A DNA stretch of 64,000 nt from positions 1-64,000 of the forward strand of contig NZ_JASJOE010000012.1 of NCBI RefSeq assembly GCF_030163755.1, in the 5' to 3' direction. Under the pieces are notes generated by a model that saw only the letters and a program-made list of their open reading frames with translations, was not told the origin of the DNA and ran no database searches. Position numbers and translations under genes: made by a program. Of this stretch, positions 52,254-60,169 are shown piece after piece (positions within the stretch are counted from its first letter, which is position 1; each line of letters opens with the position of its first letter). The stretch comes from Roseicyclus amphidinii (GTDB lineage Bacteria > Pseudomonadota > Alphaproteobacteria > Rhodobacterales > Rhodobacteraceae).

Positions 52254-53639
52254 ATGCCTGTGTTGTCCCCCATCGATGGCAGCTGCCTGACCGTGATGGC
52301 GCGGGGCACGGCGCAGGACTCTGCGCGCGCGATCGCCGGGACCCGCCGGGCCTTCGATGATGGCCGCTGGTCGGGACTGGCCCCGTCACAGCGCAAGGCG
52401 ATCTTGCTGACATGGGCGGATATGATCGATGCCCACGCGCTCGAACTTGCCGTTCTGGGCGTCCGTGACAACGGGACCGAGATCGGCATGGCGCTCAAGG
52501 CGGAGCCGGGGAGCGCCGCGGCAACCATCCGCTATTACGCCGAGGCTCTAGACAAGATCTACGGTGAAATCGCACCGACGGCACCGGGCGCGCTCGGTCT
52601 GGTCCACAAGGCTCCGGTCGGCGTTGTCGGTGCCATCGTCCCGTGGAACTTCCCACTGATGATCGGGGCGTGGAAGCTTGGGCCTGCGCTGGCCGCAGGC
52701 TGCACCGTCGTGCTGAAACCCGCCGAGACCGCGTCGTTGAGCCTTCTGTGGCTGGCCGAGCTTGGGCTGCAAGCGGGGCTGCCACCGGGGGTTCTGAACG
52801 TGGTCTGCGGCGAGGGGGCAGTCGTCGGCGCGGCCATCGCCGAAAGTCGTGACGTGGATGTGCTGGTCTTCACCGGGTCCGGGGCGACGGGGCGGCGGCT
52901 CTTGCAGGCCTCGGCGCAGTCCAACCTCAAGCGGGTCTACCTGGAACTGGGCGGCAAATCGCCCAACATCGTCTTTGCCGACGCGCCCGATCTGGACGAG
53001 GCGGTTGCGGTGTCCGCGGCGGGCATCTTCCGCAACTCCGGGCAGGTCTGCATCGCGGGCTCACGCCTGTTGGTCGAGCGCAGCATCCATGACGCCTTTG
53101 TCGAAAAGCTGAAGGCCCGGGCCGAGGCGATGGTGGTGGGCGACCCGCTCGACCCCGCGACACAGGCCGGTGCCATCAACTCGGAACAGCAACTGGCCCG
53201 CAACCTCGCCTTCATCGACGAGGCGCGCGCCGCCGGGCGCGACATCGTCTGCGGCGGCACCCGCATCCTGGCCGAGACAGGGGGCTACTACATGGCGCCC
53301 ACCATCGTGACGGGCGTGGCCCAGTCCGACCGCATCGTGCAGGACGAGGTCTTTGGCCCTGTCGTCACCGTGCAGGCCTTCGACACCGAGGAGGAGGCCA
53401 TTGCGCTGGCCAATGGCACCGAGTTCGGGCTGGCCGCGGGGCTCTGGACGTCGAACCTGTCGCGGGCGCACCGCATGATCGGGCGTCTTCGGGCCGGGGT
53501 GGTTCATGTGAACACCTATGGCGGGGCGGACATGACCGTGCCGCTGGGCGGCGTCGGGCAATCTGGAAACGGACATGACAAATCCCTTCATGCCTTCGAC
53601 AAGTTCCTCGATCTCAAGACGGCCTGGATCAAACTGTAG
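52254..53639 (+). CDS. Aldehyde dehydrogenase (PuuC-like), 5' end missing
   Basis: NAD-dependent aldehyde dehydrogenase of about 461 codons from the first in-frame ATG. Similarity already begins upstream at 52203 (ALHLIDGARVGASDGDE), where a normal protein has some 15-20 further residues. Catalytic parts are intact: VPWNFPLMIG (Asn), FTGSGATG, YLELGGKSPN (Glu), NSGQVCIAGSR (Cys) and DEVFGPVVT. Between 52203 and the tctC remnant there is no room for a promoter or start. It may still be made from 52254 but lacks the first strands, so it is either non-functional or a recent fusion point. It pairs logically with the aminotransferase/PuuA/PuuD set. The Tm-1-like gene follows after 9 bp. Confidence 0.8.
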   Translation: MPVLSPIDGSCLTVMARGTAQDSARAIAGTRRAFDDGRWSGLAPSQRKAILLTWADMIDAHALELAVLGVRDNGTEIGMALKAEPGSAAATIRYYAEALDKIYGEIAPTAPGALGLVHKAPVGVVGAIVPWNFPLMIGAWKLGPALAAGCTVVLKPAETASLSLLWLAELGLQAGLPPGVLNVVCGEGAVVGAAIAESRDVDVLVFTGSGATGRRLLQASAQSNLKRVYLELGGKSPNIVFADAPDLDEAVAVSAAGIFRNSGQVCIAGSRLLVERSIHDAFVEKLKARAEAMVVGDPLDPATQAGAINSEQQLARNLAFIDEARAAGRDIVCGGTRILAETGGYYMAPTIVTGVAQSDRIVQDEVFGPVVTVQAFDTEEEAIALANGTEFGLAAGLWTSNLSRAHRMIGRLRAGVVHVNTYGGADMTVPLGGVGQSGNGHDKSLHAFDKFLDLKTAWIKL

Positions 53640-53648
53640 GAGCCTGCC

Positions 53649-54878
53649 ATGAGCGACAAGACGATCCTGCTGGTCGGCACCTACGACACCAAGGATGACG
53701 AGCTGACCTATCTCGCCGAGACGATCCGGGCGCAGGGCGGGCGTGTCCTGTCGATGGATGTCAGCATTCTGGGCGATCCGTCCAAGCCTGCCGATATCTC
53801 CAAGCATGAAGTGGCCGAGGCCGGGGGGCATTCGATCCGCGAAGCCATCGACAGCGGGGACGAGAACATCGCCATGCAGATTATGGCGAAGGGCGCGGCG
53901 ATCCTTGCGGCCCGGGCGCATGCGGATGGCCGCATCGACGGGGTGCTGGTGCTTGGCGGAACCATGGGCACGGATGCGGCGCTCGATATCTGCTCGGCGC
54001 TGCCGCTGGGGGTGCCCAAATACATCGTCTCGACCGTGGCGTTCTCGCCGCTGATCCCGCCAGAGCGGCTGCCGGCCGATATCCAGATGATCCTCTGGGC
54101 GGGCGGGCTCTACGGGCTGAACTCGATCTGCAAATCCTCGCTCAGCCAGGCGGCCGGTGCGGTGCTGGGCGCGGCGCGCGCGGTCGAGGCACCGCCGCGC
54201 GGCAAGCCGCTCATCGGCATGACGTCCTTTGGCAAGACGGTGCTTCGCTACATGGTCGCCCTCAAGCCGGAACTGGAAAAGCGCGGCTTCGAGGTCGCCG
54301 TCTTCCACGCCACCGGCATGGGCGGGCGCGCGTTCGAGAGCCTTGCGGCCGAAGGGCGCTTCGCCGCCGTGCTGGATTTCGCGCCGCAAGAGGTCGGCAA
54401 TCACCTCATGGGGTCCAGCATCTCGGCGGGGGCGGACCGGATGACCGCGGCCGGGCTGTCGGGGACGCCGCAGATGATCTCGATCGGCTGTTACGACCTT
54501 GTCGATTTCGTGGGCTGGCAAGAGATGCCGACCAAGCTGACGGGCCAGGAGACCCATGCCCCCAACCGGCTCTTGTCTTCGGTGATGATGACAGCCGGGC
54601 AGCGCCGCGAGATGGCCCGCGAGATGTGCCGCAAACTTGCTGACGCCACCGGCCCAACGACATTCCTTCTTCCGACGCAGGGCGGCAACGAATGGGACCG
54701 CCCCGGCGGCCCGCTCTGCGATCCCGAGGGGCTCGCCGTCTTCGTCTCGGAGATCCGGGCACAGTGTCCCGAGGCCGTTCGGCTGATCGAGGTGGATGCC
54801 CATATCAACGACACGGCCTTCACCGAGACGGTGCTGACCGTCTTCGACGGCTGGATGGCGGAAGGGCTCGTGGGGTGA
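53649..54878 (+). CDS. Tm-1-like ATP-binding domain protein (UPF0261 family)
   Basis: A 409-residue protein of the Tm-1/UPF0261 family. The N-terminal Rossmann-like half begins TILLVGTYDTKDDELTYLAETI and carries GVLVLGGTMGTDAAL (about residues 97-111). The C-terminal half has GMTSFGKTVLRYM (about 194) and FHATGMGGRAFE (about 220). Plant Tm-1 binds ATP and a viral replicase, while the bacterial role is unknown. The usual bacterial partner, a TIM-barrel protein, is not adjacent. GGAGCCTGCC precedes the start, 9 bp after the aldehyde dehydrogenase. Confidence 0.88.
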   Translation: MSDKTILLVGTYDTKDDELTYLAETIRAQGGRVLSMDVSILGDPSKPADISKHEVAEAGGHSIREAIDSGDENIAMQIMAKGAAILAARAHADGRIDGVLVLGGTMGTDAALDICSALPLGVPKYIVSTVAFSPLIPPERLPADIQMILWAGGLYGLNSICKSSLSQAAGAVLGAARAVEAPPRGKPLIGMTSFGKTVLRYMVALKPELEKRGFEVAVFHATGMGGRAFESLAAEGRFAAVLDFAPQEVGNHLMGSSISAGADRMTAAGLSGTPQMISIGCYDLVDFVGWQEMPTKLTGQETHAPNRLLSSVMMTAGQRREMAREMCRKLADATGPTTFLLPTQGGNEWDRPGGPLCDPEGLAVFVSEIRAQCPEAVRLIEVDAHINDTAFTETVLTVFDGWMAEGLVG

Positions 54879-54891
54879 ACCGGGGAAGGTC

Positions 54892-54933
54892 GCATGCGGA
54901 GGGTCGCATCGACGGGGTGCCGGTGCCGGGCGG
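54892..54933 (+). repeat. Divergent 42-bp copy of part of the Tm-1-like gene
   Basis: This segment matches 53918-53959 inside the Tm-1-like gene at 37 of 42 positions by eye, and one frame reads HAEGRIDGVPVPGGSFG against HADGRIDGVLVLGGTMG. It lies 14 bp after the gene's stop codon and no further similarity was seen on either side. It is probably the last trace of a second Tm-1-like gene or of a slipped duplication. Confidence 0.6.
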
Positions 54934-55074
54934 CAGCTTCGGCGCTGCCCCCGGGCGATGCGCGGGCCCCGGAGCGGGCCGCACCCGGTGACAGGGCAAG
55001 GCCGGGTCCGACGGGGACGCGTGTTGAAAGCGGCCCGTCGGGTGGCCCGGACTGTCGTGGTCTCGTGACCGACG

Positions 55075-55959
55075 TCACTCGGGGAAGGCGGCGGCGACCC
55101 CTCGGTCGATGGCAAAGGCAAACCCGAGCTCTTCGGTTCCTTCCATGAGCCTGGCGCGAAACTCCTCGGCCGTGCCCGAGGCGTCTCGCGCCCGTTCCCA
55201 ATGGTCGAGATAGGCGAGGGTCGCGTCGAAGACGGAGGCGTCATTGGGGCTGTCGGGCTTGCGATGTCCCGGAATGACCGTCCCTGCGCCGATGGCCTGC
55301 AGGGCTGCAACGCTGTCGCGCCAGGGCGCGATCCCGTCGGTGGTGGCCGCCTCCTCCATCCACAGATGGGTGTCGATATAGGCGATGTCGGTCGCAACAA
55401 GCGTATCGAGACCGGGAATATGGACCGGCGTGATCAGGGCGGTATCGCCCGCCATGGGCGGCAGGATCTCGATCCGTTCGCCCTCCAGCATGATGTGATC
55501 GGCGCTCAGCGCTTCGGGGACGACGTAACGGTCCGGGAACACGCCTGCCGGGGCGCCGCCTGCGATTTGCGCATGCATGCCGCCAAGGATTTGCGCAAGG
55601 ATCGCCTGGATATCGGTCTGGGCATAGGCCCTTGCCTGCGGGAACCGGTCGAGCAGGATCGGCAGGCCCAGAACGTGATCGGGGTGGATATGCGTGATCA
55701 GGATGCTTTCCAGCGTCCGACCGGTTGCCGCGATCATATCGGCCAGGAGATTGGCGTTGGCAGCCGTGAATTGCGCGTCGACCAGGACGGCCGAGCGTTC
55801 CCCGAGCACCACGACGCTGTCCACGAGGAGGCCCGCCTCGTCCGAGGTGAACAGATCGGAGTCGAGCGTTGCGGCATGTGCAAGGCCAGGGGCCAGTCCG
55901 GCCATGGCACCAAGGGCGCCTGCGCGTTGCAAGACCGTTCTGCGACTGAGAAGTTCCAT
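55075..55959 (-). CDS. Exported metallo-beta-lactamase-fold hydrolase
   Basis: A 294-residue MBL-fold protein with a twin-arginine-like signal (SRRTVLQRAGALGAMAGLAP, cleavage near AHAA). The zinc motif THIHPDHVLG (about residues 95-104) is complete, and further metal residues lie in GHRKPDSPN (about 240). It is divergent from an HxlR regulator, with two inverted repeats between them. This pair resembles the HxlR/MBL pairs responding to reactive electrophiles or quinones; the substrate is unknown. Confidence 0.85.
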   Translation of the reverse strand: MELLSRRTVLQRAGALGAMAGLAPGLAHAATLDSDLFTSDEAGLLVDSVVVLGERSAVLVDAQFTAANANLLADMIAATGRTLESILITHIHPDHVLGLPILLDRFPQARAYAQTDIQAILAQILGGMHAQIAGGAPAGVFPDRYVVPEALSADHIMLEGERIEILPPMAGDTALITPVHIPGLDTLVATDIAYIDTHLWMEEAATTDGIAPWRDSVAALQAIGAGTVIPGHRKPDSPNDASVFDATLAYLDHWERARDASGTAEEFRARLMEGTEELGFAFAIDRGVAAAFPE

Positions 55960-55996
55960 GGGTCTCTCTTTTCCATATGGTTTCCAAAAGATACTT

Positions 55997-56015
55997 AACA
56001 CCTATACCAGGTGTT
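55997..56015. promoter_or_regulatory. Inverted repeat between MBL and hxlR genes, site 1
   Basis: AACACCT-ATACC-AGGTGTT, perfect 7-bp arms with a 5-bp spacer, 38 bp before the MBL start codon. A likely HxlR operator; a second 19-bp repeat of the same geometry lies 26 bp further on. Confidence 0.65.
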
Positions 56016-56022
56016 GCAGTTG

Positions 56023-56041
56023 CAAAAGGAGGCACCTTTTG
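56023..56041. promoter_or_regulatory. Inverted repeat between MBL and hxlR genes, site 2
   Basis: CAAAAGG-AGGCA-CCTTTTG, again perfect 7-bp arms with a 5-bp spacer. The arm sequence differs from site 1, so it may be a distinct element or a degenerate second operator. It lies 41 bp before the hxlR start. Confidence 0.55.
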
Positions 56042-56082
56042 GTAACCGTAGGACCTCGGGTGTCTGAAGACGTGAGGATGTC

Positions 56083-56466
56083 ATGACCTTGGACGAGACA
56101 TCGAAGACAGCGGGCATCTCTCTTGACCCCGCCACCTGTCCGGTGCGGCAGGTGCTCGATGGGGTGAGCGACAAATGGTCGATTCTCGTGATGGCGGCGC
56201 TGCACGTGACGCCGCGCCGGTTTTCCGAACTGCGCCGCGACATTCCAGATGTGTCGCAAAAGGTTCTGACCCAGACCCTGCGCAAGCTCGAACGCAACGG
56301 GTTGGTCGACCGCAAGGTGACCCCAACAGCGCCCCCAAGGGTCGACTACAGCCTGCAACCCTTGGGGCAAAGCCTGTTCGCGCGCTTCTCGCCTCTCGCA
56401 GCCTGGGCGATCGAGAACCGGGCCGAGATAGATGCCGCCCGCTCTGCCTATGACGCGCGGTCGTAA
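56083..56466 (+). CDS. HxlR-family transcriptional regulator
   Basis: A 127-residue winged-helix protein with the family pattern CPVRQVLDGVSDKWSILVMAAL (redox-sensitive-type Cys at about residue 19), RRFSELRRDIPDVSQKVLTQTLRKLERNGLV (recognition helix) and the wing PRVDYSLQPLG. HxlR members often sense aldehydes, quinones or oxidants. It probably regulates the divergent MBL gene and itself through the two inverted repeats. Confidence 0.88.
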   Translation: MTLDETSKTAGISLDPATCPVRQVLDGVSDKWSILVMAALHVTPRRFSELRRDIPDVSQKVLTQTLRKLERNGLVDRKVTPTAPPRVDYSLQPLGQSLFARFSPLAAWAIENRAEIDAARSAYDARS

Positions 56467-56496
56467 CCCGGTCTCGCGCGCAGGACTGATCGGACG

Positions 56497-57057
56497 ATGA
56501 CCGGCCGCCGCTGCGCAGCCGACCCCGACACCGATCCGCCTTGGCGGGCGATGCAGGTCGGCGCGATGAGCGAGCGCGATTACTGGTCCCTGCGGATGGC
56601 CGAGACCGGGGCGCTCGTGGGCGAGACATGGACCGAATTCCCGCAATTCATCGCGCGCGTGCGCGGGGCGGACCCTGCCGCCGTGATCCGGCCCGAGGCG
56701 CTGGACGCCATCGCCAAGGCAAAGGCACAGGGCCATCTCCTGGCAATACTGTCCAACGAACTCGACCTTTTCTACGGGAAGGATTTTCGTGACAAGCTGC
56801 CTTTCCTGGCGGATTTCGACCTGATCGTGGACGCCACTTACACCGGCATTCTCAAACCCGATCCGCGCGCCTTCGGCTTCATCATGGATGGCCTTGGTAT
56901 GCCCGCATCCGAATGCGTATTCGTCGACGATCAGAAAAGGAACCTCGCCGGGGCCGAAGCGGTCGGCATGGCCTTCGTGCATTTCGACGTGACCCGCCCG
57001 GGCGACAGCTACACGCAGGCTCTGGGGATGCTGCAATTCGACAAGGCTCCGTCGTGA
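56497..57057 (+). pseudogene. HAD-family hydrolase lacking its N-terminal catalytic motif
   Basis: A 186-residue frame with HAD motifs II-IV: AILSNELD (motif II Ser, about residue 84), GILKPDPRAFG (motif III Lys, about 120) and CVFVDDQKRNLAGAEAVGM (motif IV Asp-Asp, about 140). The cap region starts abruptly (GAMSERDYWSLRM) and motif I, with its nucleophile Asp near the N-terminus, is absent. About 20-30 codons have been lost at the 5' end, 30 bp after hxlR. Without the Asp nucleophile the product should be inactive. Confidence 0.7.
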
Positions 57058-57175
57058 AAGACCTCAAATGTCTCGGGGAACGCAATGCCCGCCACCTTTG
57101 GCACCCGACACCGCATCCGGTCGACATCAACGAAGGGCAGGGGGGCGAGAGGGTCGTGATGGCCGCCGGTCGCAT
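57054..57175 (+). pseudogene. 5' remnant of a class III aminotransferase gene
   Basis: A GTG at 57054 overlaps the HAD stop (GTGA) and opens VKDLKCLGERNARHLWHPTP, then HPVDINEGQGGERVVMAAGR. This resembles the opening of class III aminotransferases (compare QFWHPMTSPQD in the gene at 44191-45537). The frame loses resemblance after about 40 codons. The remaining gap up to 57291 holds no other gene. Likely a truncated partner of the HAD gene. Confidence 0.4.
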
Positions 57176-57291
57176 CATTCTTTCCCCGCCGCTCGTCCCG
57201 ACGCACGCGGACGTGACCACCATTCTGACCGCGCGCGCAGCCGGGTTTGACTCCCACGGCCGACAGACCGAACACCGAGAGAGGAACCATC

Positions 57292-58242
57292 ATGGTCAAG
57301 ACCTTTGCGTCCCAAGCGGACATGACCGAGAAAAAGACCTCCTTCACCGAGATTGGTGACGGCCTCTATGCCTTCACAGCCGAAGGCGATCCCAATTCCG
57401 GCGTGATCATCGGTGATGACAGCGTGATGATCGTCGAGGCGCAGGCGACGCCGCGGCTGGCGCAGAAGGTCATCGATTGTGTGAGGCAGGTGACGGACAA
57501 GCCGATAAGCCATGTGGTGCTGACCCACTACCATGCCGTTCGGGTGCTGGGGGCCAGTGCATTCGGCGCCGATCAGATCATCATGTCCGAAAAGGCGCGT
57601 GCGATGGTCGTCGAGCGCGGGCAGGAAGATTGGGACAGCGAATTCCAGCGCTTCCCGCGCCTGTTCGAAGGGCACGAAAGCATTCCGGGGCTGACCTGGC
57701 CCACCACGACCTTCAGCGACAGCATGACGGTCTACCTCGGAAGGCGGAAGGTTGAGATCAAGCAGATTGGCCGCGCTCACACCGCAGGCGACAGCGTGAT
57801 CTGGGTGCCGGACCAGCAAACCATGTTCACCGGCGATATCGTCGAATACCACTCGGCCTGCTATTGCGGCGACGGTCATTTCGCGGACTGGGGCGGGACG
57901 CTTGATGCCGTCAAGGCCTATGATCCGCAAAACATTGCGCCGGGTCGCGGTGACGCGTTGCTCGGGCGCGCGATGGTGGATGCGGCCCTGGCTGCGACGC
58001 GAGATTTCGTTGACAGCACCTATAACGCGGTCAAACCGATTGCGGCCAGGGGCGGGTCTCTCAAGGACGCCTGGGACGCGGTGCGCGACGCCTGCGATCC
58101 AAGGTTCAAAGACTACGCCATCTACGAACACTGCCTGCCGTTCAACGTGGCCCGCGCCTATGACGAGGCGCGCGGCATCGATACGCCACGGATCTGGACC
58201 GCGCAGCGCGATCTGGAGATGTGGGCGCAATTGCAGGGGTAA
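57292..58242 (+). CDS. Metallo-beta-lactamase-fold protein of the homogentisate operon
   Basis: A 316-residue MBL-fold protein, first gene of the mha/hmg operon. The zinc loop reads LTHYHAVRVLGAS (about residue 79) instead of the usual HxHxDH, so only two of the metal residues of site 1 and none of the Asp/His pair of site 2 remain. QIGRAHTAGDSVIW (about 163) and FTGDIVEY (about 183) are normal. An unusual metal site or non-hydrolytic role is implied. AGAGAGGAACCATC precedes the ATG. A gap of 111 bp separates it from the hydroxylase gene. Confidence 0.82.
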   Translation: MVKTFASQADMTEKKTSFTEIGDGLYAFTAEGDPNSGVIIGDDSVMIVEAQATPRLAQKVIDCVRQVTDKPISHVVLTHYHAVRVLGASAFGADQIIMSEKARAMVVERGQEDWDSEFQRFPRLFEGHESIPGLTWPTTTFSDSMTVYLGRRKVEIKQIGRAHTAGDSVIWVPDQQTMFTGDIVEYHSACYCGDGHFADWGGTLDAVKAYDPQNIAPGRGDALLGRAMVDAALAATRDFVDSTYNAVKPIAARGGSLKDAWDAVRDACDPRFKDYAIYEHCLPFNVARAYDEARGIDTPRIWTAQRDLEMWAQLQG

Positions 58243-58353
58243 GATCCGGTTCGCCAGAGGAGGCAAAAGGTCCGGTGGACCTTTTGAGGTTGGAACGGAC
58301 GGAGCCCGGGATGCTTCGGAACGCCGCCATGGCGACGCTTGAGGAGGACAGAG

Positions 58354-59967
58354 ATGCCGCTTGATGACCGTTATCAGCTTGCCTTCAGGCTATACCCTTA
58401 CGCAAGGTCCGCCGATCAGGACACCGACAGGCCGGTGCGCCATCCTGTTGTGGTGATGGGGGGCGGGCCGGTCGGCATCGCCATGGCGCTCGATCTGGGG
58501 TTGCAGGGCATCCCGGTCGTGCTGCTGGACGACCACGAGGGCGTCGGCCAGGGCAGCCGTGCGATCTGTTTCGCCAAGCGGACGCTTGAGATTGCCCATC
58601 GCTATGGCTGCGGCCGGCCCATGCTCGACAATGGGGTTTTGTGGAACGTCGGAAAGGTGTTCCATGATGACCGGCAGATTTACGAATTCGACCTGTTGCC
58701 GGAAGACGGCCACCGCAACCCCGCCTTCATCAACTTGCAACAGCCCCATTTCGAGCGTTTCCTGGTGGAACGGGTGCGCGAGGCGCAGGCGGCTGGCGCG
58801 CCCATCGCGTTGCGCGGCAAGAACAGGATTGATGCGGTCGCAGTGCGTGACGATCATGTCGTGATCGACATCACGACACCAGATGGCCCCTACCGGATCG
58901 AGGCTGATTGGCTGATCGGCTGCGATGGCGCCTCCAGCCCGCTGCGCAAGATGATGGGGCTCGATTTCGAGGGCCGGGTGTTCCAGGACAATTTCCTGAT
59001 CGCCGACATCACCATGAAGGCCGATTTCCCGACCGAACGCTGGTTCTGGTTCGAGCCGCACTTCAAATCCGGGGACTCGGCGCTTCTGCACAAACAGCCC
59101 GACGGGGTCTGGCGGATCGACTTCCAGCTCGGGTGGGACATCGACCGCAAGGAGGAGATGAAGGAAGAGAACATTCGCCGCCGTCTTGACGCGATGCTCG
59201 GGCCGGATGTGGAATATGAGCTCGTCTGGACCTCGATCTACACCTTCCAGTGCCGCCGCATGAGGAATTTCCGGCATGGCCGCGTGATCTTTGCGGGCGA
59301 CGCGGCGCATCAGGTGTCGCCGTTCGGGGCACGCGGTGCAAATTCCGGCATTCAGGACGTCGATAACCTCGGTTGGAAGCTGGGGCTGGTCTTGAACGGA
59401 ACCGCGCCCGAAAGCCTTCTGGACAGCTATGATCTGGAACGACGCCACGGTGCGGACGAGAACATCCTCAATTCCTCGCGTTCGACGGATTTCATCACCC
59501 CGAAGTCGAAGATCAGCCGTGCCTTCCGCAACGCGGTGCTGGATCTGGCCGAACATCACGCCTTCGCCCGACCGCTAGTCAATTCCGGGCGACTGTCGGT
59601 GCCATGCGTCTACGACGGGCTGCCGCTGAATACACCCGATGGGCTGCCGGGCGGCCCTGCCCGCACGCGCCCCGGCGCGCCGTGCCCGGATGCCCCAATC
59701 GGAGGCGGGTTCCTGCTGGATCATCTGGGATGGGACTTCGCGCTGCTCGGTGTGGGCGTCGATGTGCCCGACCGGTTCGATGCCGAGGGGCTGACGCTGC
59801 GCGGGCTGACGGTACCAGCCGAGGGGGACATCAAGGACCGGTATCTCGGCGACACGACCTGCGCCGTCTACCTGATCCGCCCTGATCAGCATGTCGCGGG
59901 GCGCTGGCCGGCCTTTGACGCGGAACGGGTCAGCGCGGCTCTCGCCCGTTCGATGGGAAAGGACTGA
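58354..59967 (+). CDS. FAD-dependent aromatic hydroxylase (MhaA-like, MhpA family)
   Basis: A 537-residue class A flavoprotein monooxygenase with GGGPVGIAMALDLGLQG (about residues 36-52), the DG motif GCDGASSPLRKMMG (about 189) and VIFAGDAAHQVSPFGARGANSGIQDVDNLGWKL (about 308). It resembles MhpA-type hydroxylases. Followed by a 65-residue DUF2783 protein and hmgA, it matches the two-component 3-hydroxyphenylacetate 6-hydroxylase MhaAB of Pseudomonas, which makes homogentisate. Another meta-hydroxylated substrate remains possible. The strong site GAGGAGGACAGAG defines the start. Confidence 0.82.
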   Translation: MPLDDRYQLAFRLYPYARSADQDTDRPVRHPVVVMGGGPVGIAMALDLGLQGIPVVLLDDHEGVGQGSRAICFAKRTLEIAHRYGCGRPMLDNGVLWNVGKVFHDDRQIYEFDLLPEDGHRNPAFINLQQPHFERFLVERVREAQAAGAPIALRGKNRIDAVAVRDDHVVIDITTPDGPYRIEADWLIGCDGASSPLRKMMGLDFEGRVFQDNFLIADITMKADFPTERWFWFEPHFKSGDSALLHKQPDGVWRIDFQLGWDIDRKEEMKEENIRRRLDAMLGPDVEYELVWTSIYTFQCRRMRNFRHGRVIFAGDAAHQVSPFGARGANSGIQDVDNLGWKLGLVLNGTAPESLLDSYDLERRHGADENILNSSRSTDFITPKSKISRAFRNAVLDLAEHHAFARPLVNSGRLSVPCVYDGLPLNTPDGLPGGPARTRPGAPCPDAPIGGGFLLDHLGWDFALLGVGVDVPDRFDAEGLTLRGLTVPAEGDIKDRYLGDTTCAVYLIRPDQHVAGRWPAFDAERVSAALARSMGKD

Positions 59968-59971
59968 ACCC

Positions 59972-60169
59972 ATGTTCCTGAATACCCTGCCCAACATCAC
60001 CGACCCGGACGGGTTCTATGCCGAACTGCTCGGCGTTCATGAAGGGCTGAGCGACGAAGACAGTATCGCGCTCAACGCCCGTCTCGTCCTGATCCTTGCC
60101 AACCACATCGGCGACCGCGCGATTTTGACCGAAGCACTGGCCGTGGCTACGAAAGGCGGCGCAAAATGA
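59972..60169 (+). CDS. DUF2783 small protein (MhaB-like coupling protein)
   Basis: A 65-residue acidic helical protein ([40 protein letters not shown]). Small proteins of this type accompany MhaA-like hydroxylases; Pseudomonas MhaB is a coupling protein of about 7 kDa needed for hydroxylation. It starts 4 bp after the hydroxylase stop and overlaps hmgA by ATGA. Assignment as MhaB is by size, family and position. Confidence 0.75.
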   Translation: MFLNTLPNITDPDGFYAELLGVHEGLSDEDSIALNARLVLILANHIGDRAILTEALAVATKGGAK

